A stretch of 64,000 nt of DNA from assembly GCF_001612885.1 (NCBI RefSeq), contig NZ_BDBH01000005.1, positions 248,001 to 312,000 of the forward strand. Direction: 5' to 3'. A model generated the notes under the pieces. That model was not told the origin of the DNA and searched no databases. It saw nothing but the letters and a program-made list of their open reading frames with translations. The translations under genes were made by a program, and so were the position numbers. Positions 46,140-55,244 of the stretch are shown piece by piece (position 1 is the first letter of the stretch; every line of letters begins with the position of its first letter). This stretch comes from Nocardia harenae NBRC 108248. GTDB taxonomy: Bacteria; Actinomycetota; Actinomycetes; Mycobacteriales; Mycobacteriaceae.

Positions 46140-47510
46140 ATGGCCGGAAGCAGCGCCGGCGAACATCATCGACGGGCGATCGAGTCGCACGCCGGCACAA
46201 ACGGCACCGGAGTAATCACCCAGCCGGCTCGACTGCTTCGCAATTCCCTGATCGGGATCATGCTCGGCGAGTACCGGCGATCGAGGGGACCCGATATCGG
46301 ATATGCCAAAGCGCTCCTGGAAATCCTGAGCGAAGTGGAATCGGACGCGGTCTCCAGGGAAATCGCGCGAAACTACGACGAACGCAGCAAAAATCAGTGC
46401 CGACGCTGGACAGTTTCCGCACTGTACTTCTTCGCCATAATCCTGCCTGCAACATTTCTGATCGCCTTCGCCCAGGTCGGCACCCCCCTCGCCATACTGA
46501 TACTCTCCGGGCCGCATTCGAGCGCGAACCCGGTGATTCCCATGTGGTGGGCCGCGCCCGTCGCAATCGGACTGTGCATCACACATCCGCTGACCTACAC
46601 ACTGAGCTTCTTCGTGAGTTTTCGTCGACCGGCCTTCATCAGGTCCAGGTCTGCCAGATTCCTGGCACTGGCCGCCGTGGCCACACTTCTATTTCTGCCG
46701 ATACGCTCGTTCGATTACTCGGTCTCGAAGACCGCCCAAGCTTCTCTCCGCGGCATCGAAGGAATCATCGACAACACGCAGGATATTCCGCTTATTTTCA
46801 TGACCTCCATAGGAACAGCCGCGTTGGCAGGAATATTCACGGCAATGTTCGTGTCGCTCGGCCGCTGGCTGCTGCTGGATCGAGTCGTCACCGGCGAAGC
46901 TCTCTATTCTGTCAATCGGCACCTGCTTCGCGCGTACTCGCTCCTCCGAGCGGAGGGCGCATTCGCGACCGATGCCATCAAATTGGAGATAATAGGAACC
47001 CTTCGACAAGCCGCCGAAAGCCTCCACCGCAGCACTCCGCGCCAGTACCGCCACCTCGCCACCGCCGACCGATCAGTGATCTCCGCCAGGTGCCACGAGG
47101 CCGCGCAGGTTTTCAAGTCCTACACGCTCTGGGTGGCACTGCCGGGACGAAGCACGCAGGAGGATCTGTGCCAGCTCCTGAAGGAGTCGATCGTCGCCAT
47201 CGCGCTCGGCCACTATCACCATCTCCCCACGCTGGACAAGGTCAAGAAGCCGTCGTTCTCGCTGAAGGTCCGAGCCGGGCTGGTACTGCTGCGCAACCTG
47301 CTCGGCGGACTCGTACCGATCCTCCTCGTAGTCTTCGTCAAGTTTCTCGGCATCGATATGGGCGGCAGCATTCTTGCGAACGGCATGGTGGTCGTCGCCC
47401 TGGTCTGGCTCTCCGTCGTCCTGATCTCCGTCTTGGACAGCAACTTCCCCACCCGGCTCATCCTGGTGCGCGACTTCATAGCGGCGTTCAAGGACGGAGC
47501 ATCGAAATAG
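46140..47510 (+). CDS. Polytopic membrane protein of unknown function, probably acquired
   Basis: The 456-residue product has a cytosolic N-terminus (about 1-95), four or more hydrophobic segments (for example VSALYFFAIILPATFLIAFA; AAPVAIGLCITHPLTYTLSF; FLALAAVATLLFLPI; IGTAALAGIFTAMFVSLG), a cytosolic helical region (RAYSLLRAEGAFATDAIKLE) and a C-terminal helix pair (LLGGLVPILLVVFVKFLGID; GMVVVALVWLSVVLIS). No family was recognised. Codon use is clearly less GC-biased than neighbours. It ends 64 bases from a tRNA 3' end, a common integration site. No integrase is present. Confidence 0.8.
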   Translation: MAGSSAGEHHRRAIESHAGTNGTGVITQPARLLRNSLIGIMLGEYRRSRGPDIGYAKALLEILSEVESDAVSREIARNYDERSKNQCRRWTVSALYFFAIILPATFLIAFAQVGTPLAILILSGPHSSANPVIPMWWAAPVAIGLCITHPLTYTLSFFVSFRRPAFIRSRSARFLALAAVATLLFLPIRSFDYSVSKTAQASLRGIEGIIDNTQDIPLIFMTSIGTAALAGIFTAMFVSLGRWLLLDRVVTGEALYSVNRHLLRAYSLLRAEGAFATDAIKLEIIGTLRQAAESLHRSTPRQYRHLATADRSVISARCHEAAQVFKSYTLWVALPGRSTQEDLCQLLKESIVAIALGHYHHLPTLDKVKKPSFSLKVRAGLVLLRNLLGGLVPILLVVFVKFLGIDMGGSILANGMVVVALVWLSVVLISVLDSNFPTRLILVRDFIAAFKDGASK

Positions 47511-47574
47511 GGTGACGCCATGATCAGCCTGCGCGTGGCGCGGCCGAGAGGGCGCCCACGCGGTCGAGAGTCGG

Positions 47575-47648
47575 TGCCCCCAGTCGGACTCGAACCGACA
47601 CTGGGCGGATTTTAAATCCGCTGCCTCTGCCAATTGGGCTATGGGGGC
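47575..47648 (-). tRNA. tRNA with UAA anticodon (Leu, UUA codon)
   Basis: 74 nt on the minus strand. Acceptor GCCCCCA pairs with TGGGGGC, discriminator A, no encoded CCA (CCG follows). The D arm contains AATTGGCAGAGG. Anticodon stem GCGGA/TCCGC with loop TTTAAAA gives anticodon TAA. The T arm is GTCGG-TTCGAGT-CCGAC. The variable region is only five bases, unlike the long arm of most bacterial leucine tRNAs, so the leucine assignment rests on the anticodon. Confidence 0.9.
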
Positions 47649-47715
47649 GCCCCGGAGAAGAGTACCGGACCCGTACGCCTGTACCGGAATTCGACCGCTG
47701 GGTCCGATACCGAAC

Positions 47716-48249
47716 TCACACCGCGGGGTCGGCGCGGATGAAGAAGCAGGAGTCGACGATGACGGCGGCGGCGGGGAGGCCGTGCACGTCGGCGACCTCG
47801 CGGAGGTCGGGGCCGAGGCGGGGGTCGGTGGTGAGGGCGCAGAGCGCGATCTGGAGTGCTTCGCCGAGGCCGGTGAGGTGCTCGGCGATCTGCACCGCGT
47901 CGGCGGGGCCGAGTTCGTCCCAGCCGAGGGGGGTGCGGGTCTGGGCGCGGTGGCGGCGCAGCGTGTCCTCGCCGAGGAGCTTCATGAACTCGATGGCGCC
48001 GGTGAGGCAGCGCTGGTGCACGGCGCGGTACTCGGGGCACGGCTTGCCGCGCTCCACCATGACGGCGGCGACGGTGGCGGCGGTGAAGAGCGCGTCGCAG
48101 GCGCGGGCGGCGGTCGCCTCGGGCTCCCTGCGGTGGTCGCAGAGGCCGGTGGCGACGGCGTCGATCCAGTCGTTGACCTGCGTGACCCCGGGGAGACGGC
48201 GCACAGCGGGTTGCGGTTCGCGGGAACGCCGTCGCCACAGGTTTCGCAT
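47716..48249 (-). CDS. Hypothetical protein downstream of an amino acid permease
   Basis: The 177-residue all-helical soluble protein starts MRNLWRRRSREPQPAVRRLP, has VNDWIDAVATGLCDHRREPE, CPEYRAVHQRCLTGAIEFMK and ends AAAVIVDSCFFIRADPAV. No family was recognised. Its ATG follows the permease stop by seven bases, so the two genes form an operon. Confidence 0.75.
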   Translation of the reverse strand: MRNLWRRRSREPQPAVRRLPGVTQVNDWIDAVATGLCDHRREPEATAARACDALFTAATVAAVMVERGKPCPEYRAVHQRCLTGAIEFMKLLGEDTLRRHRAQTRTPLGWDELGPADAVQIAEHLTGLGEALQIALCALTTDPRLGPDLREVADVHGLPAAAVIVDSCFFIRADPAV

Positions 48250-48256
48250 GATGCCT

Positions 48257-49741
48257 CTATTCCGAAGCCGGACTCGATGTCGCCGTGCGGTTGAGCAGGG
48301 AATGCCGTCGTCCGTAGGCAAAATACACCAGCAGGCCGATCGCCATCCAGAGCAGGAAGCGGACCCAGGTCTCGACCGAGAGGTTCACCATGAGCCACAG
48401 GCAGGCGAGCACGCCGAGGATGGGGATGAAGGGCACCAGCGGCACCCGGAAGCCGCGCTCCAGCTCGGGGCGGGTGCGGCGGAGCACCAGCACGCCGATG
48501 GAGACCAGCACGAACGCGAAGAGCGTTCCGATGTTCACCATCTCCTCCAGCGTGCCGAACTGCACGAAGCCGGCCAGCACCATGCACACGACGCCGACCA
48601 GCACGGTGAGGCGGGCTGGGGTGCCGAAGCGGCCAGTCTTGGCGAGCCCGCGCGGCATGAGCCCGTCGCGGGACATGGCGAAGAGCACCCGGGTCTGGCC
48701 GAGGAACAGCACCATGACCACGGTGGTGAGCCCGGCCAGCGCGCCGATGGAGATCACCGTCTGCGCCCAGTCCGCGCCGCGCAGCGCGAAGGCGGTGGCG
48801 AGGGTGGAGTCGTCGCCTGCCAGCTCGGTGTACGGCACCATGCCGGTGAGCACCAGCGAGACCGCCACGTACAGCACGGTCACCACGGCCAGCGAGCCGA
48901 GGATGCCGCGCGGGACGGCGCGCTGCGGGTCCCTGGTCTCCTCGGCGGTGGTGGCGACGACGTCGAAGCCGATGAAGGCGAAGAACACCAGGCTGGCCGC
49001 GGCCAGCAGCCCGTACCAGCCGAAGGTGCTGCTGCCCGCTCCGGTGGCCCAGGAGAAGAGCGACTGGTGCCAGCCCGCCTCGCCCTCGCCCGGCTGCGAC
49101 GGCGGGATGTAGGGCGAGAGATTGTCCCTGTCGAAGTAGGTCAGCCCGACCACGACCACCAGCGCGATCACGCCGAGCTTGATCGCCACCGCGATGGCGG
49201 ACACCCGGGACGACACCTTGGTGCCGATCACCAGCAGCACGGTCAGCACCGCGAGCAGAACCACAGCGCCCCAGTCGAATTCGACCGGGCCGAGGTCGAC
49301 CACCGGCTGCACACCGGTGAACACCTCGCCGAGGTACTGCGACCACCCCTTGGCCACCACGGAGGCGGCGAGCGCGAACTCCAGGATCAGGTCCCAGCCG
49401 ATGATCCAGGCGACGAGCTCGCCGAAGGTGGCGTAGGAGTAGGTATAGGCGCTGCCCGCGACCGGGACGGTGGAGGCGAACTCGGCGTAGCAGAGCGCGG
49501 TGAGCCCGCACGCGACGGCGGCGAAGACGAAGGCCAGCGAGACCGATGGCCCGGCGACGTTGCCCGCGGTGCGCGCGGTCAGCGTGAAGATGCCCGCGCC
49601 GACCACGACGGCGACGCCGAAGACGGTGAGGTCCCAGGCGGTGAGATCCTTGCGCAGCTTGGCGTCCGGCTCGTCGGTGTCGCGGATGGACTGCTCCACC
49701 GACTTGGTGCGGAAGAGCCCGCCGGTGCGGGTCGTGGTCAT
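48257..49741 (-). CDS. APC-superfamily amino acid permease (cationic type)
   Basis: The 494-residue product has about 12-14 membrane helices. It shows LTVFGVAVVVGAGIFTLTAR (unwound GAGIF of helix 1), ALCYAEFASTVPVAGSAYTY (family signature around helix 3) and a C-terminal LRRTRPELERGFRVPLVPFI typical of CAT/YfnA-like transporters. It is likely a proton-coupled uptake system. An upstream partner could be the POT-type transporter on the same strand 20 bases away (both nutrient uptake). Confidence 0.9.
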   Translation of the reverse strand: MTTTRTGGLFRTKSVEQSIRDTDEPDAKLRKDLTAWDLTVFGVAVVVGAGIFTLTARTAGNVAGPSVSLAFVFAAVACGLTALCYAEFASTVPVAGSAYTYSYATFGELVAWIIGWDLILEFALAASVVAKGWSQYLGEVFTGVQPVVDLGPVEFDWGAVVLLAVLTVLLVIGTKVSSRVSAIAVAIKLGVIALVVVVGLTYFDRDNLSPYIPPSQPGEGEAGWHQSLFSWATGAGSSTFGWYGLLAAASLVFFAFIGFDVVATTAEETRDPQRAVPRGILGSLAVVTVLYVAVSLVLTGMVPYTELAGDDSTLATAFALRGADWAQTVISIGALAGLTTVVMVLFLGQTRVLFAMSRDGLMPRGLAKTGRFGTPARLTVLVGVVCMVLAGFVQFGTLEEMVNIGTLFAFVLVSIGVLVLRRTRPELERGFRVPLVPFIPILGVLACLWLMVNLSVETWVRFLLWMAIGLLVYFAYGRRHSLLNRTATSSPASE

Positions 49742-49760
49742 GGTGACTCCATTCCTCGAA

Positions 49761-51230
49761 TCAATGCACGCCCTCCATGTGCCTGCGTACCCACGGCGCG
49801 AGGGCGGCCATGATCAGCCCCGCGACGACGGCGACCGCGCCGATCAGCCCGAAGTACGCGAATTCCCGATCGGTCTCGTAGTACCCCGCCAGCACGCCCG
49901 CCATCGAGGTGCCGAAGCCGACCGAGAAGAAGTAGAGCGCCATCATCTGCGCGCGGAACGCCGCAGGCGCCAGCTGGGTGGTGACGGCCAGCCCGATCGG
50001 CGAGATCAGCAGCTCGGAGATGGCGAACCCGGCCATGATGAGCAGCACGAACACCGCGGGAGTGCTGCGCCCCTCGCCGCCGGCGAAGGGCAGGAAGAGC
50101 CAGAACGAGAGCCCCATGCCGAGCACGCCGAGCGCGAACTTGCGCGGGGTGCTCGGCGCGCGGGTGCCGAGCCGGGTCCAGAGCGCGGCGAAGAGCGGGG
50201 AGAGCGCGATGATCCAGACCGGCTCCACCGAGCCGATCCAGCTGGACGGCGCGGTCCAGCCGAAGATGGACCAGTTCATGCGCTCGTCCGAGTACACCGC
50301 GAGCACCGTGAAGATCTGCTGGAACAGCGACCAGAACACCGCGTTGGCGATGAACAGCGGGATGAAGGCGCGCACCCGGGTGCGCTCGACCGGGGTCACC
50401 TTGGGGCTGCGCAGGATGATCGCGAAGTAGAGCACCGAGGCGACGGCGATCACGCCGGTGGTGACGTCGGCCAGGTTGCTCAGCCGCACCCAGCCGAGCG
50501 CCCACACCAGCGCGACCACCGCGGCGACCGCGATCAGCACCCCGGCGATCGGCCCGGCGGCCCGGCGCGGCAGCGGGTTCGGCACCTCGCGGCCCGCGGT
50601 GCCGAGGTTGCGCCGGAAGATCACGTACTGGGTGAGGCCGAGCGCCATGCCGATCGCGGCGGCGCCGAAGCCGTAGTGAAAGCCCCACTCGCGCTGCAGC
50701 AGCCCGGTGAGCAGCGGCCCGGTGAAGGCGCCGATATTGATGCCGAGGTAGAAGAGGGTGAAGCCGCCGTCCACCCTGGCATCGCCCTTGGGGTAGAGCG
50801 TGCCGAGCAGCGAGGAGGCATTGGCCTTGAGCGCGCCGCTGCCCAGCGCCACCAGCACCAGGCCGACGCCGACCCCGGCCAGCCCCGGCAGCAGGGCGAG
50901 GGCGATGTGCCCGGCCATCACGACGACGCCGCCGTAGAAGACCGTCCGCTCCATTCCCAGCAATCGGTCGGCGATCCAGCCGCCGAGCACCGTCGAGAGG
51001 TACACCAGCCCGCCGTAGGCGCCGACGATGCCGACGCCGGTGTCCTGGGAGAGCCCGAGCCCGCCGTCGGTCACCGAGTAGTACAGGTAGTAGCCGAGAA
51101 TGGTGAGCATGCCGTAGAAGGAGAAGCGCTCCCACAGCTCGACGCCGAACAGGTTGGTCAAGCCGATGGGGTGCCCGAAGAAGGTGCGCTCCGGTACATC
51201 CGCTTGCTCGATATTCGCTGTCTCGGCCAT
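49761..51230 (-). CDS. Proton-dependent oligopeptide transporter (POT/PTR family)
   Basis: The 489-residue product has the POT signature ELWERFSFYGMLTILGYYL (the ExxERFxYYG-type motif), GGWIADRLLGMERT, and FTLFYLGINIGAFTGPLLTG (PTR2 signature). About 14 membrane segments. It imports di- and tripeptides with protons. ATG 51230 gives the canonical N-terminus. The permease gene follows after 19 bases, so amino acid and peptide uptake are probably co-expressed. Confidence 0.92.
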   Translation of the reverse strand: MAETANIEQADVPERTFFGHPIGLTNLFGVELWERFSFYGMLTILGYYLYYSVTDGGLGLSQDTGVGIVGAYGGLVYLSTVLGGWIADRLLGMERTVFYGGVVVMAGHIALALLPGLAGVGVGLVLVALGSGALKANASSLLGTLYPKGDARVDGGFTLFYLGINIGAFTGPLLTGLLQREWGFHYGFGAAAIGMALGLTQYVIFRRNLGTAGREVPNPLPRRAAGPIAGVLIAVAAVVALVWALGWVRLSNLADVTTGVIAVASVLYFAIILRSPKVTPVERTRVRAFIPLFIANAVFWSLFQQIFTVLAVYSDERMNWSIFGWTAPSSWIGSVEPVWIIALSPLFAALWTRLGTRAPSTPRKFALGVLGMGLSFWLFLPFAGGEGRSTPAVFVLLIMAGFAISELLISPIGLAVTTQLAPAAFRAQMMALYFFSVGFGTSMAGVLAGYYETDREFAYFGLIGAVAVVAGLIMAALAPWVRRHMEGVH

Positions 51231-51317
51231 GTGCCTCACCTTCCCACACCACCGGACTCGGTTCGGTAGCCACTCCACGGCAAGTTTCGGCCGGTCGGGC
51301 GGGGGCATTCGGAGCCC

Positions 51318-51764
51318 GTGATCGAGATCGGTGTCACCGTTGAAGTACCCATCGACGAGGCATTCGCCACACTCACCGATGGTTGGCTGTACTCGTCCTG
51401 GGTCGTCGGCGCCTCGCATATTCGCGCGGTCGATCCGGAGTGGCCCGCGGTCGGCTCGCGCATCCACCACAGCGTGGGGCCGTGGCCGTTCACCATGCGC
51501 GACCACACCACCGTTCTCGCTGTTCAGGAGCCTCATCGGCTGGAGCTGGAGGCCCGGCTCTGGCCGTTCGGGGCCGCCTACGTCCGGCTGACGCTGCGCG
51601 AGGAGGGGCCGGGGCGGACGCGGATCGAGATGGCGGAGAAGGCCGTCAAGGGGCCGGGTGTTGTGGTGCCCGATCTCGCCCAGGGGCTCCTGCTGGCGCC
51701 GCGGAATCGGGAGTCGCTGCATCGGCTCGCCGATCTCGTGCGCGGCCGGGCGGACAAGGGGTAG
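51318..51764 (+). CDS. SRPBCC-family protein
   Basis: The 148-residue START-like protein begins MIEIGVTVEVPIDEAFATLTD and contains YSSWVVGASHIRAVDPEWPA, HHSVGPWP and a beta-rich centre with LWPFGAAYVRLTLREEG; it ends in a helix. SRPBCC proteins bind hydrophobic ligands. The gene precedes the redox enzyme at 51774 by nine bases, in the same operon. Confidence 0.85.
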   Translation: MIEIGVTVEVPIDEAFATLTDGWLYSSWVVGASHIRAVDPEWPAVGSRIHHSVGPWPFTMRDHTTVLAVQEPHRLELEARLWPFGAAYVRLTLREEGPGRTRIEMAEKAVKGPGVVVPDLAQGLLLAPRNRESLHRLADLVRGRADKG

Positions 51765-51773
51765 TCGGCCACT

Positions 51774-52769
51774 ATGACGACCAGCGTTCGCACCCGTCTC
51801 GCCCTGCCGCCCGCCCGGGGCGCCCTCTCCTCCGCCGTGCTCACCGCGCTGCGCTCGGAGCCGGGGACTTCCGTTTCCGTGCCCGCGGGGGATGTCGATC
51901 CGTACGGCGATGATCTGCACCTCGCGCTCTACACGCTGTACGAGCTGCACTATCAGGGGTTCGACGGGGTCGCGCCCGGGTGGGAGTGGGATCCCGGGCT
52001 GCTCGCGTTCCGCGCGGAGTTGGAGCGGCGCTTCCTCGCCGCCATGCGCGCTGACGTGCCCGGTGGGGCTGATCTGGATGCCGAACTGAACGCGCTGCTG
52101 GTGCAGCCCGGTGAGCCCGCCGGGGTCGGTGCCTTTCTGCTGGAGCGGGCCGAGTGGTGGCATCTGCGCGAGTACTTCGTGCACCGCTCGATCTACCACC
52201 ACAAGGAGGCCGATCCTTACGCCTGGGCCATCCCGCGGCTGCGCGGGGAGCCCAAGGCGGCGCTGGTGGCGGTGGAGTTCGACGAGTACGGGGGTGGGCA
52301 TGCGGACCGGGTGCACGCTCAGCTCTACGCGGACCTGATGGCTGCTGCCGGGTTGGACGACGGTTATCTGCACTACCTCGATGTGGTGCCCGCGCCGATG
52401 CTGGCGCTGGTGAACATGATGTCGCTGTTCGGGCTGCATCGGGAGTTGCGCGGGGCGCTGGTCGGGCACTTCGCGACGGTGGAGATCACGTCGTCGCCGG
52501 GGTCGCGGCGGATGGTTTCGGTGCTGGAGCGGCTGGAGGCCGATCCGGCTTGTGTGCGGTTCTATGCCGAGCATGTCGAGGCGGATGCTGTGCATGAGCA
52601 GGTCATGCGGCGTCAGGTTATTGCGCCGCTGGTGGCCGAGGAGCCGGAGCTTACCGAGTCGGTGGTGTTCGGGATCCAGGTGACGAATCTGCTCGAGGAG
52701 CATGTGGATCGGGTGCTGCTGGAGGCGTGGGACGTCGGGAAGTCATCACTGCTCGAGCCGCTGGAGTAG
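51774..52769 (+). CDS. Iron-containing redox enzyme (heme-oxygenase-like diiron fold)
   Basis: The 331-residue product has an all-helical fold with histidine and carboxylate clusters typical of HDO-type enzymes: ELHYQGFDGV, REYFVHRSIYHHKEADPYAW, VEFDEYGGGHADRVHAQLYA and YAEHVEADAVHEQVM. These would bind two irons. Related enzymes do oxidative C-C or C-N cleavage; the substrate is unknown. Homologues are often found next to CDGSH and HemK2-like genes (recalled), here present 4 kb downstream in convergent orientation. Confidence 0.85.
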   Translation: MTTSVRTRLALPPARGALSSAVLTALRSEPGTSVSVPAGDVDPYGDDLHLALYTLYELHYQGFDGVAPGWEWDPGLLAFRAELERRFLAAMRADVPGGADLDAELNALLVQPGEPAGVGAFLLERAEWWHLREYFVHRSIYHHKEADPYAWAIPRLRGEPKAALVAVEFDEYGGGHADRVHAQLYADLMAAAGLDDGYLHYLDVVPAPMLALVNMMSLFGLHRELRGALVGHFATVEITSSPGSRRMVSVLERLEADPACVRFYAEHVEADAVHEQVMRRQVIAPLVAEEPELTESVVFGIQVTNLLEEHVDRVLLEAWDVGKSSLLEPLE

Positions 52770-52964
52770 CTCGCTCGACCAGGAGTGCGGCTCCTCGCCA
52801 GGAGGATGTGTTTCGAAAATCTCTATTCCCGGCGCAGGGCCGATGCCAGCCACTCGGTGCGGCGGTGCGGCGGGCATCTCCGACAGACTTTTGGTCGCCT
52901 CCTCCACCGCGCGAGCCTTGTCCCCGTCAATCGTGTCGAAAGTGGCGGCCTATCGAACGATGCC

Positions 52965-53540
52965 TCAGCCGCGAGCCCGATCGAGCGGTAGCGGCAGGAT
53001 GAGGACGTCGAAGGTCGGGGCGTCCGGCCAGCTCGGGCGCAGTGTCCCGACTCGGCGCCATCCCCAGCGGCGGTAGCGGTCGTAGGCGCGATCGTTGACC
53101 GGGTCCACCAGCAGCGTCGCCCGGCTCTCCCCGCGCCCACGGAGCAGCTCGTCGTGCAGCCCGCGCGCCAGCCCGCGACCGGCGTGCTCCTTCGCGACCA
53201 TGATCTCGCTGAGCGCGAAGGTCCGCGCCCCGTCCTCCGCGGTAAAACTTCCGAGGTCGCCGTTGTCGAGCGTGAGCCCGCCCCACCACCCGGATCGCTC
53301 GCTCAGCGCCCAGCCCCACGCCTGGCCGACCGGCACGCCGCCGTCCGAGCGGATCACCAGTTCGAACTCTCCCGCCCGCGACGGGTCGGTGTAGGCGTCG
53401 AACCGGCCCATGAAGGCGTCGGGCTGCTCGAAGGGCTCGCCGCTCGCGATGGCGTCGGCGTAGGCGCGCTCGTAGACGTCCTGGACGGTGCCGCGGATCC
53501 GGCGTGCACCGGCGGCGTCGTAGCGGGCGTACTCGGTCAT
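52965..53540 (-). CDS. GNAT-family N-acetyltransferase
   Basis: The 191-residue product has the acetyl-CoA loop region FALSEIMVAKEHAGRGLARGLHDELL (motif A, with V-x(4)-RGxG/A variant AGRGLA) and the C-terminal VDPVNDRAYDRYRRWGWRRVG. The start ATG overlaps the stop of the regulator gene (ATGA), so it is co-translated with it. Substrate unknown. The 195 bases beyond its stop to the redox-enzyme gene hold nothing I recognise. Confidence 0.88.
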   Translation of the reverse strand: MTEYARYDAAGARRIRGTVQDVYERAYADAIASGEPFEQPDAFMGRFDAYTDPSRAGEFELVIRSDGGVPVGQAWGWALSERSGWWGGLTLDNGDLGSFTAEDGARTFALSEIMVAKEHAGRGLARGLHDELLRGRGESRATLLVDPVNDRAYDRYRRWGWRRVGTLRPSWPDAPTFDVLILPLPLDRARG

Positions 53541-54847
53541 GTAGGGCTCCCCTGCGAGGTGGCGATGGCATCGAATCGAGCTGCGAATTCCGCGCTCGCG
53601 GTCGACTTTCCGGCGAGAGCCCGCACGGGAGCCAGGGCCCGGACGGATCGCGGCGAGGCGACCGACTCCTCGAGGTCGCGCAGCACACCGATTCCGTCCG
53701 CCACCGCGCCGGATGCGTCGCCGATCTCGGCGCGGGTGGCGGCCAGCCAGGCGCGGGCATTGACGGCATTACGAGGCGATGCCGCTTCGGCACAGGTGAT
53801 TTCGTAGCGGGCGAGGGACTGGGCGGTATCGCCGAGGTCGCCGTAGCCGCGCGCTTCGTGGGCGTGGATCTCGGCCGGGCTCACGAAGTGCAGCCACTGC
53901 GGGCACTCGTCCACCCGCTCGTATGCATGCGCGGCGTCCAGTTCGCGCCATGCCGTCGCGATCGCACGCCCGAAGCCGAGCCGGTCGCCCGCCACCCCGT
54001 GTGCCTGCGCCTCCCGCACCGCCACCAGCGCGTGCACCCGGCCCGGCGGCTGGCCGCGCACCAAGTCGCGGGCGCGGCCGGTCAGTGTGAGCGCGTAGGA
54101 CGGCGAGCCACGGCCCTGCCGGGCCAGGGCCAGGGCCTGGTTCGCCGCGCTGAGGCAGGCGTGCACGGTGAGGCCGGCGTCGTCGGCCGACGAGGCGAGC
54201 GCGAAGGCATCGGAGTAACAGCGCCGCGCGAGGGCGTGCCGGTCGGCGTCGTAGGCGAGGAATCCGGCCTGCGCGGCGAGTTCGCCGGTGGCCGACATCA
54301 GCGCGCGTCCGGTGGCGTCGCTGTAGCGGCCGCTGTCGAGCAGGGCCAGGGCGCGGTCAAGGGTGCGCACGGCGGTGTCGACCAGCGGTGCACCGCCGTG
54401 GCGTTGGTCGGCGGCGTCCAATTGGGCAACGACGGCGACGAGCCGCTGCACGTCCTCGACGCCGAGGCGGGCGGCGGGCTGGTGCCAGGCGGGCAGAGCA
54501 GTCGCGGTGAGCGCTGTCAGCTTCCCGAAGTCACGGCGTTTCACGTCGGCCTCCTCGTCTTCGATCGCGGCGGCGTGACGCCCACCCGTACTTCCAGCAT
54601 GCCCCCGCGGAGGTGTGCCGAGCGCAGCGATGAAGCGTTGTCGTTGCTCGGGCGAGAGGTCGCGGAGCACGGTATCGAGCGTTTCGGCACGGGCCGCCTG
54701 GATGATGCGGGCGTCAGTGGCGCGCTCCCACTTCCGCACGGTCGGCACCTTCCAGCCGATCCGCTCCGCGAACTGCTCCTGGGTGTCGCGCAGCGCCGCA
54801 GTGCGGAGTGCGCGCACTTCGATGGCTGTCCACTTCTCGACGATCAT
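53537..54847 (-). CDS. Helix-turn-helix regulator with TPR-like repeats
   Basis: The 436-residue product has an N-terminal XRE-type DNA-binding domain (about 5-60; RTAALRDTQEQFAERIGWKV, then RKWERATDARII) and a long helical, tetratricopeptide-like C-terminal region (about 130-425; ARRCYSDAFALASSADDAG, SLARYEITCAEAASPRNAVN). This layout is common in actinobacterial sensory regulators. It probably controls its own operon with the GNAT gene. Confidence 0.85.
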   Translation of the reverse strand: MIVEKWTAIEVRALRTAALRDTQEQFAERIGWKVPTVRKWERATDARIIQAARAETLDTVLRDLSPEQRQRFIAALGTPPRGHAGSTGGRHAAAIEDEEADVKRRDFGKLTALTATALPAWHQPAARLGVEDVQRLVAVVAQLDAADQRHGGAPLVDTAVRTLDRALALLDSGRYSDATGRALMSATGELAAQAGFLAYDADRHALARRCYSDAFALASSADDAGLTVHACLSAANQALALARQGRGSPSYALTLTGRARDLVRGQPPGRVHALVAVREAQAHGVAGDRLGFGRAIATAWRELDAAHAYERVDECPQWLHFVSPAEIHAHEARGYGDLGDTAQSLARYEITCAEAASPRNAVNARAWLAATRAEIGDASGAVADGIGVLRDLEESVASPRSVRALAPVRALAGKSTASAEFAARFDAIATSQGSPT

Positions 54848-55040
54848 CCGCTCCCCTGCCGGTGACCTGAACCCCTGTGGCGGAAGCGTATCCGTTCCGC
54901 ATCACCTCGCGTCCTGGGTTCGCTCGCATCGTTCGATGAGGCTGAGAACGGGCCCCGGCACCGCCCGGGTCCTCAGCACCCTGTCCGTGCGGGCCCGCCT
55001 CCGCGGCGCTGGGTGCTCGATACCGAAACAGGGGAGAGCA

Positions 55041-55244
55041 TTGGAGAGCCAGCCGGACAGCGCCGACAGCGCGCGCCGCGACGACCAGCAGGACGGGACG
55101 CGCACCTACCGGTGCAGCGAGCGGCCACCAGCACTGCACCGCTGGGACGCTTCGAGCGTGCTCAGCAGGCACTCGGGCCACGACCCGGCGCGCTGTCTCC
55201 CCTATGCTGCCGCGCTCGCGCGGTTGTCCACCCCGCTGTCGTGA
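55041..55244 (+). CDS. Small protein coupled to a DUF4254 gene
   Basis: TTG 55041 follows GGGGA at good spacing and opens a 67-residue frame with high third-position GC (MESQPDSADSARRDDQQDG ... HDPARCLPYAAALARLSTPLS). Its stop overlaps the GTG of the DUF4254 gene. It is polar, Arg/Asp-rich and unrecognised. The 193 bases upstream separate it from the divergent regulator and should carry both promoters. Confidence 0.5.
   Translation: MESQPDSADSARRDDQQDGTRTYRCSERPPALHRWDASSVLSRHSGHDPARCLPYAAALARLSTPLS

Noticed and set aside
47551..47580. GGGCGCCCAC... repeats near the tRNA as a possible att site or hairpin
   Set aside because: Short GC-rich similarity only; no convincing direct repeat of the tRNA 3' end was found within the window.
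49761..52703. A single 980-codon minus-strand frame covering the peptide transporter and more
   Set aside because: Only the part from 51230 down matches the POT family; the upstream part is antisense to the SRPBCC and redox genes and is non-coding.
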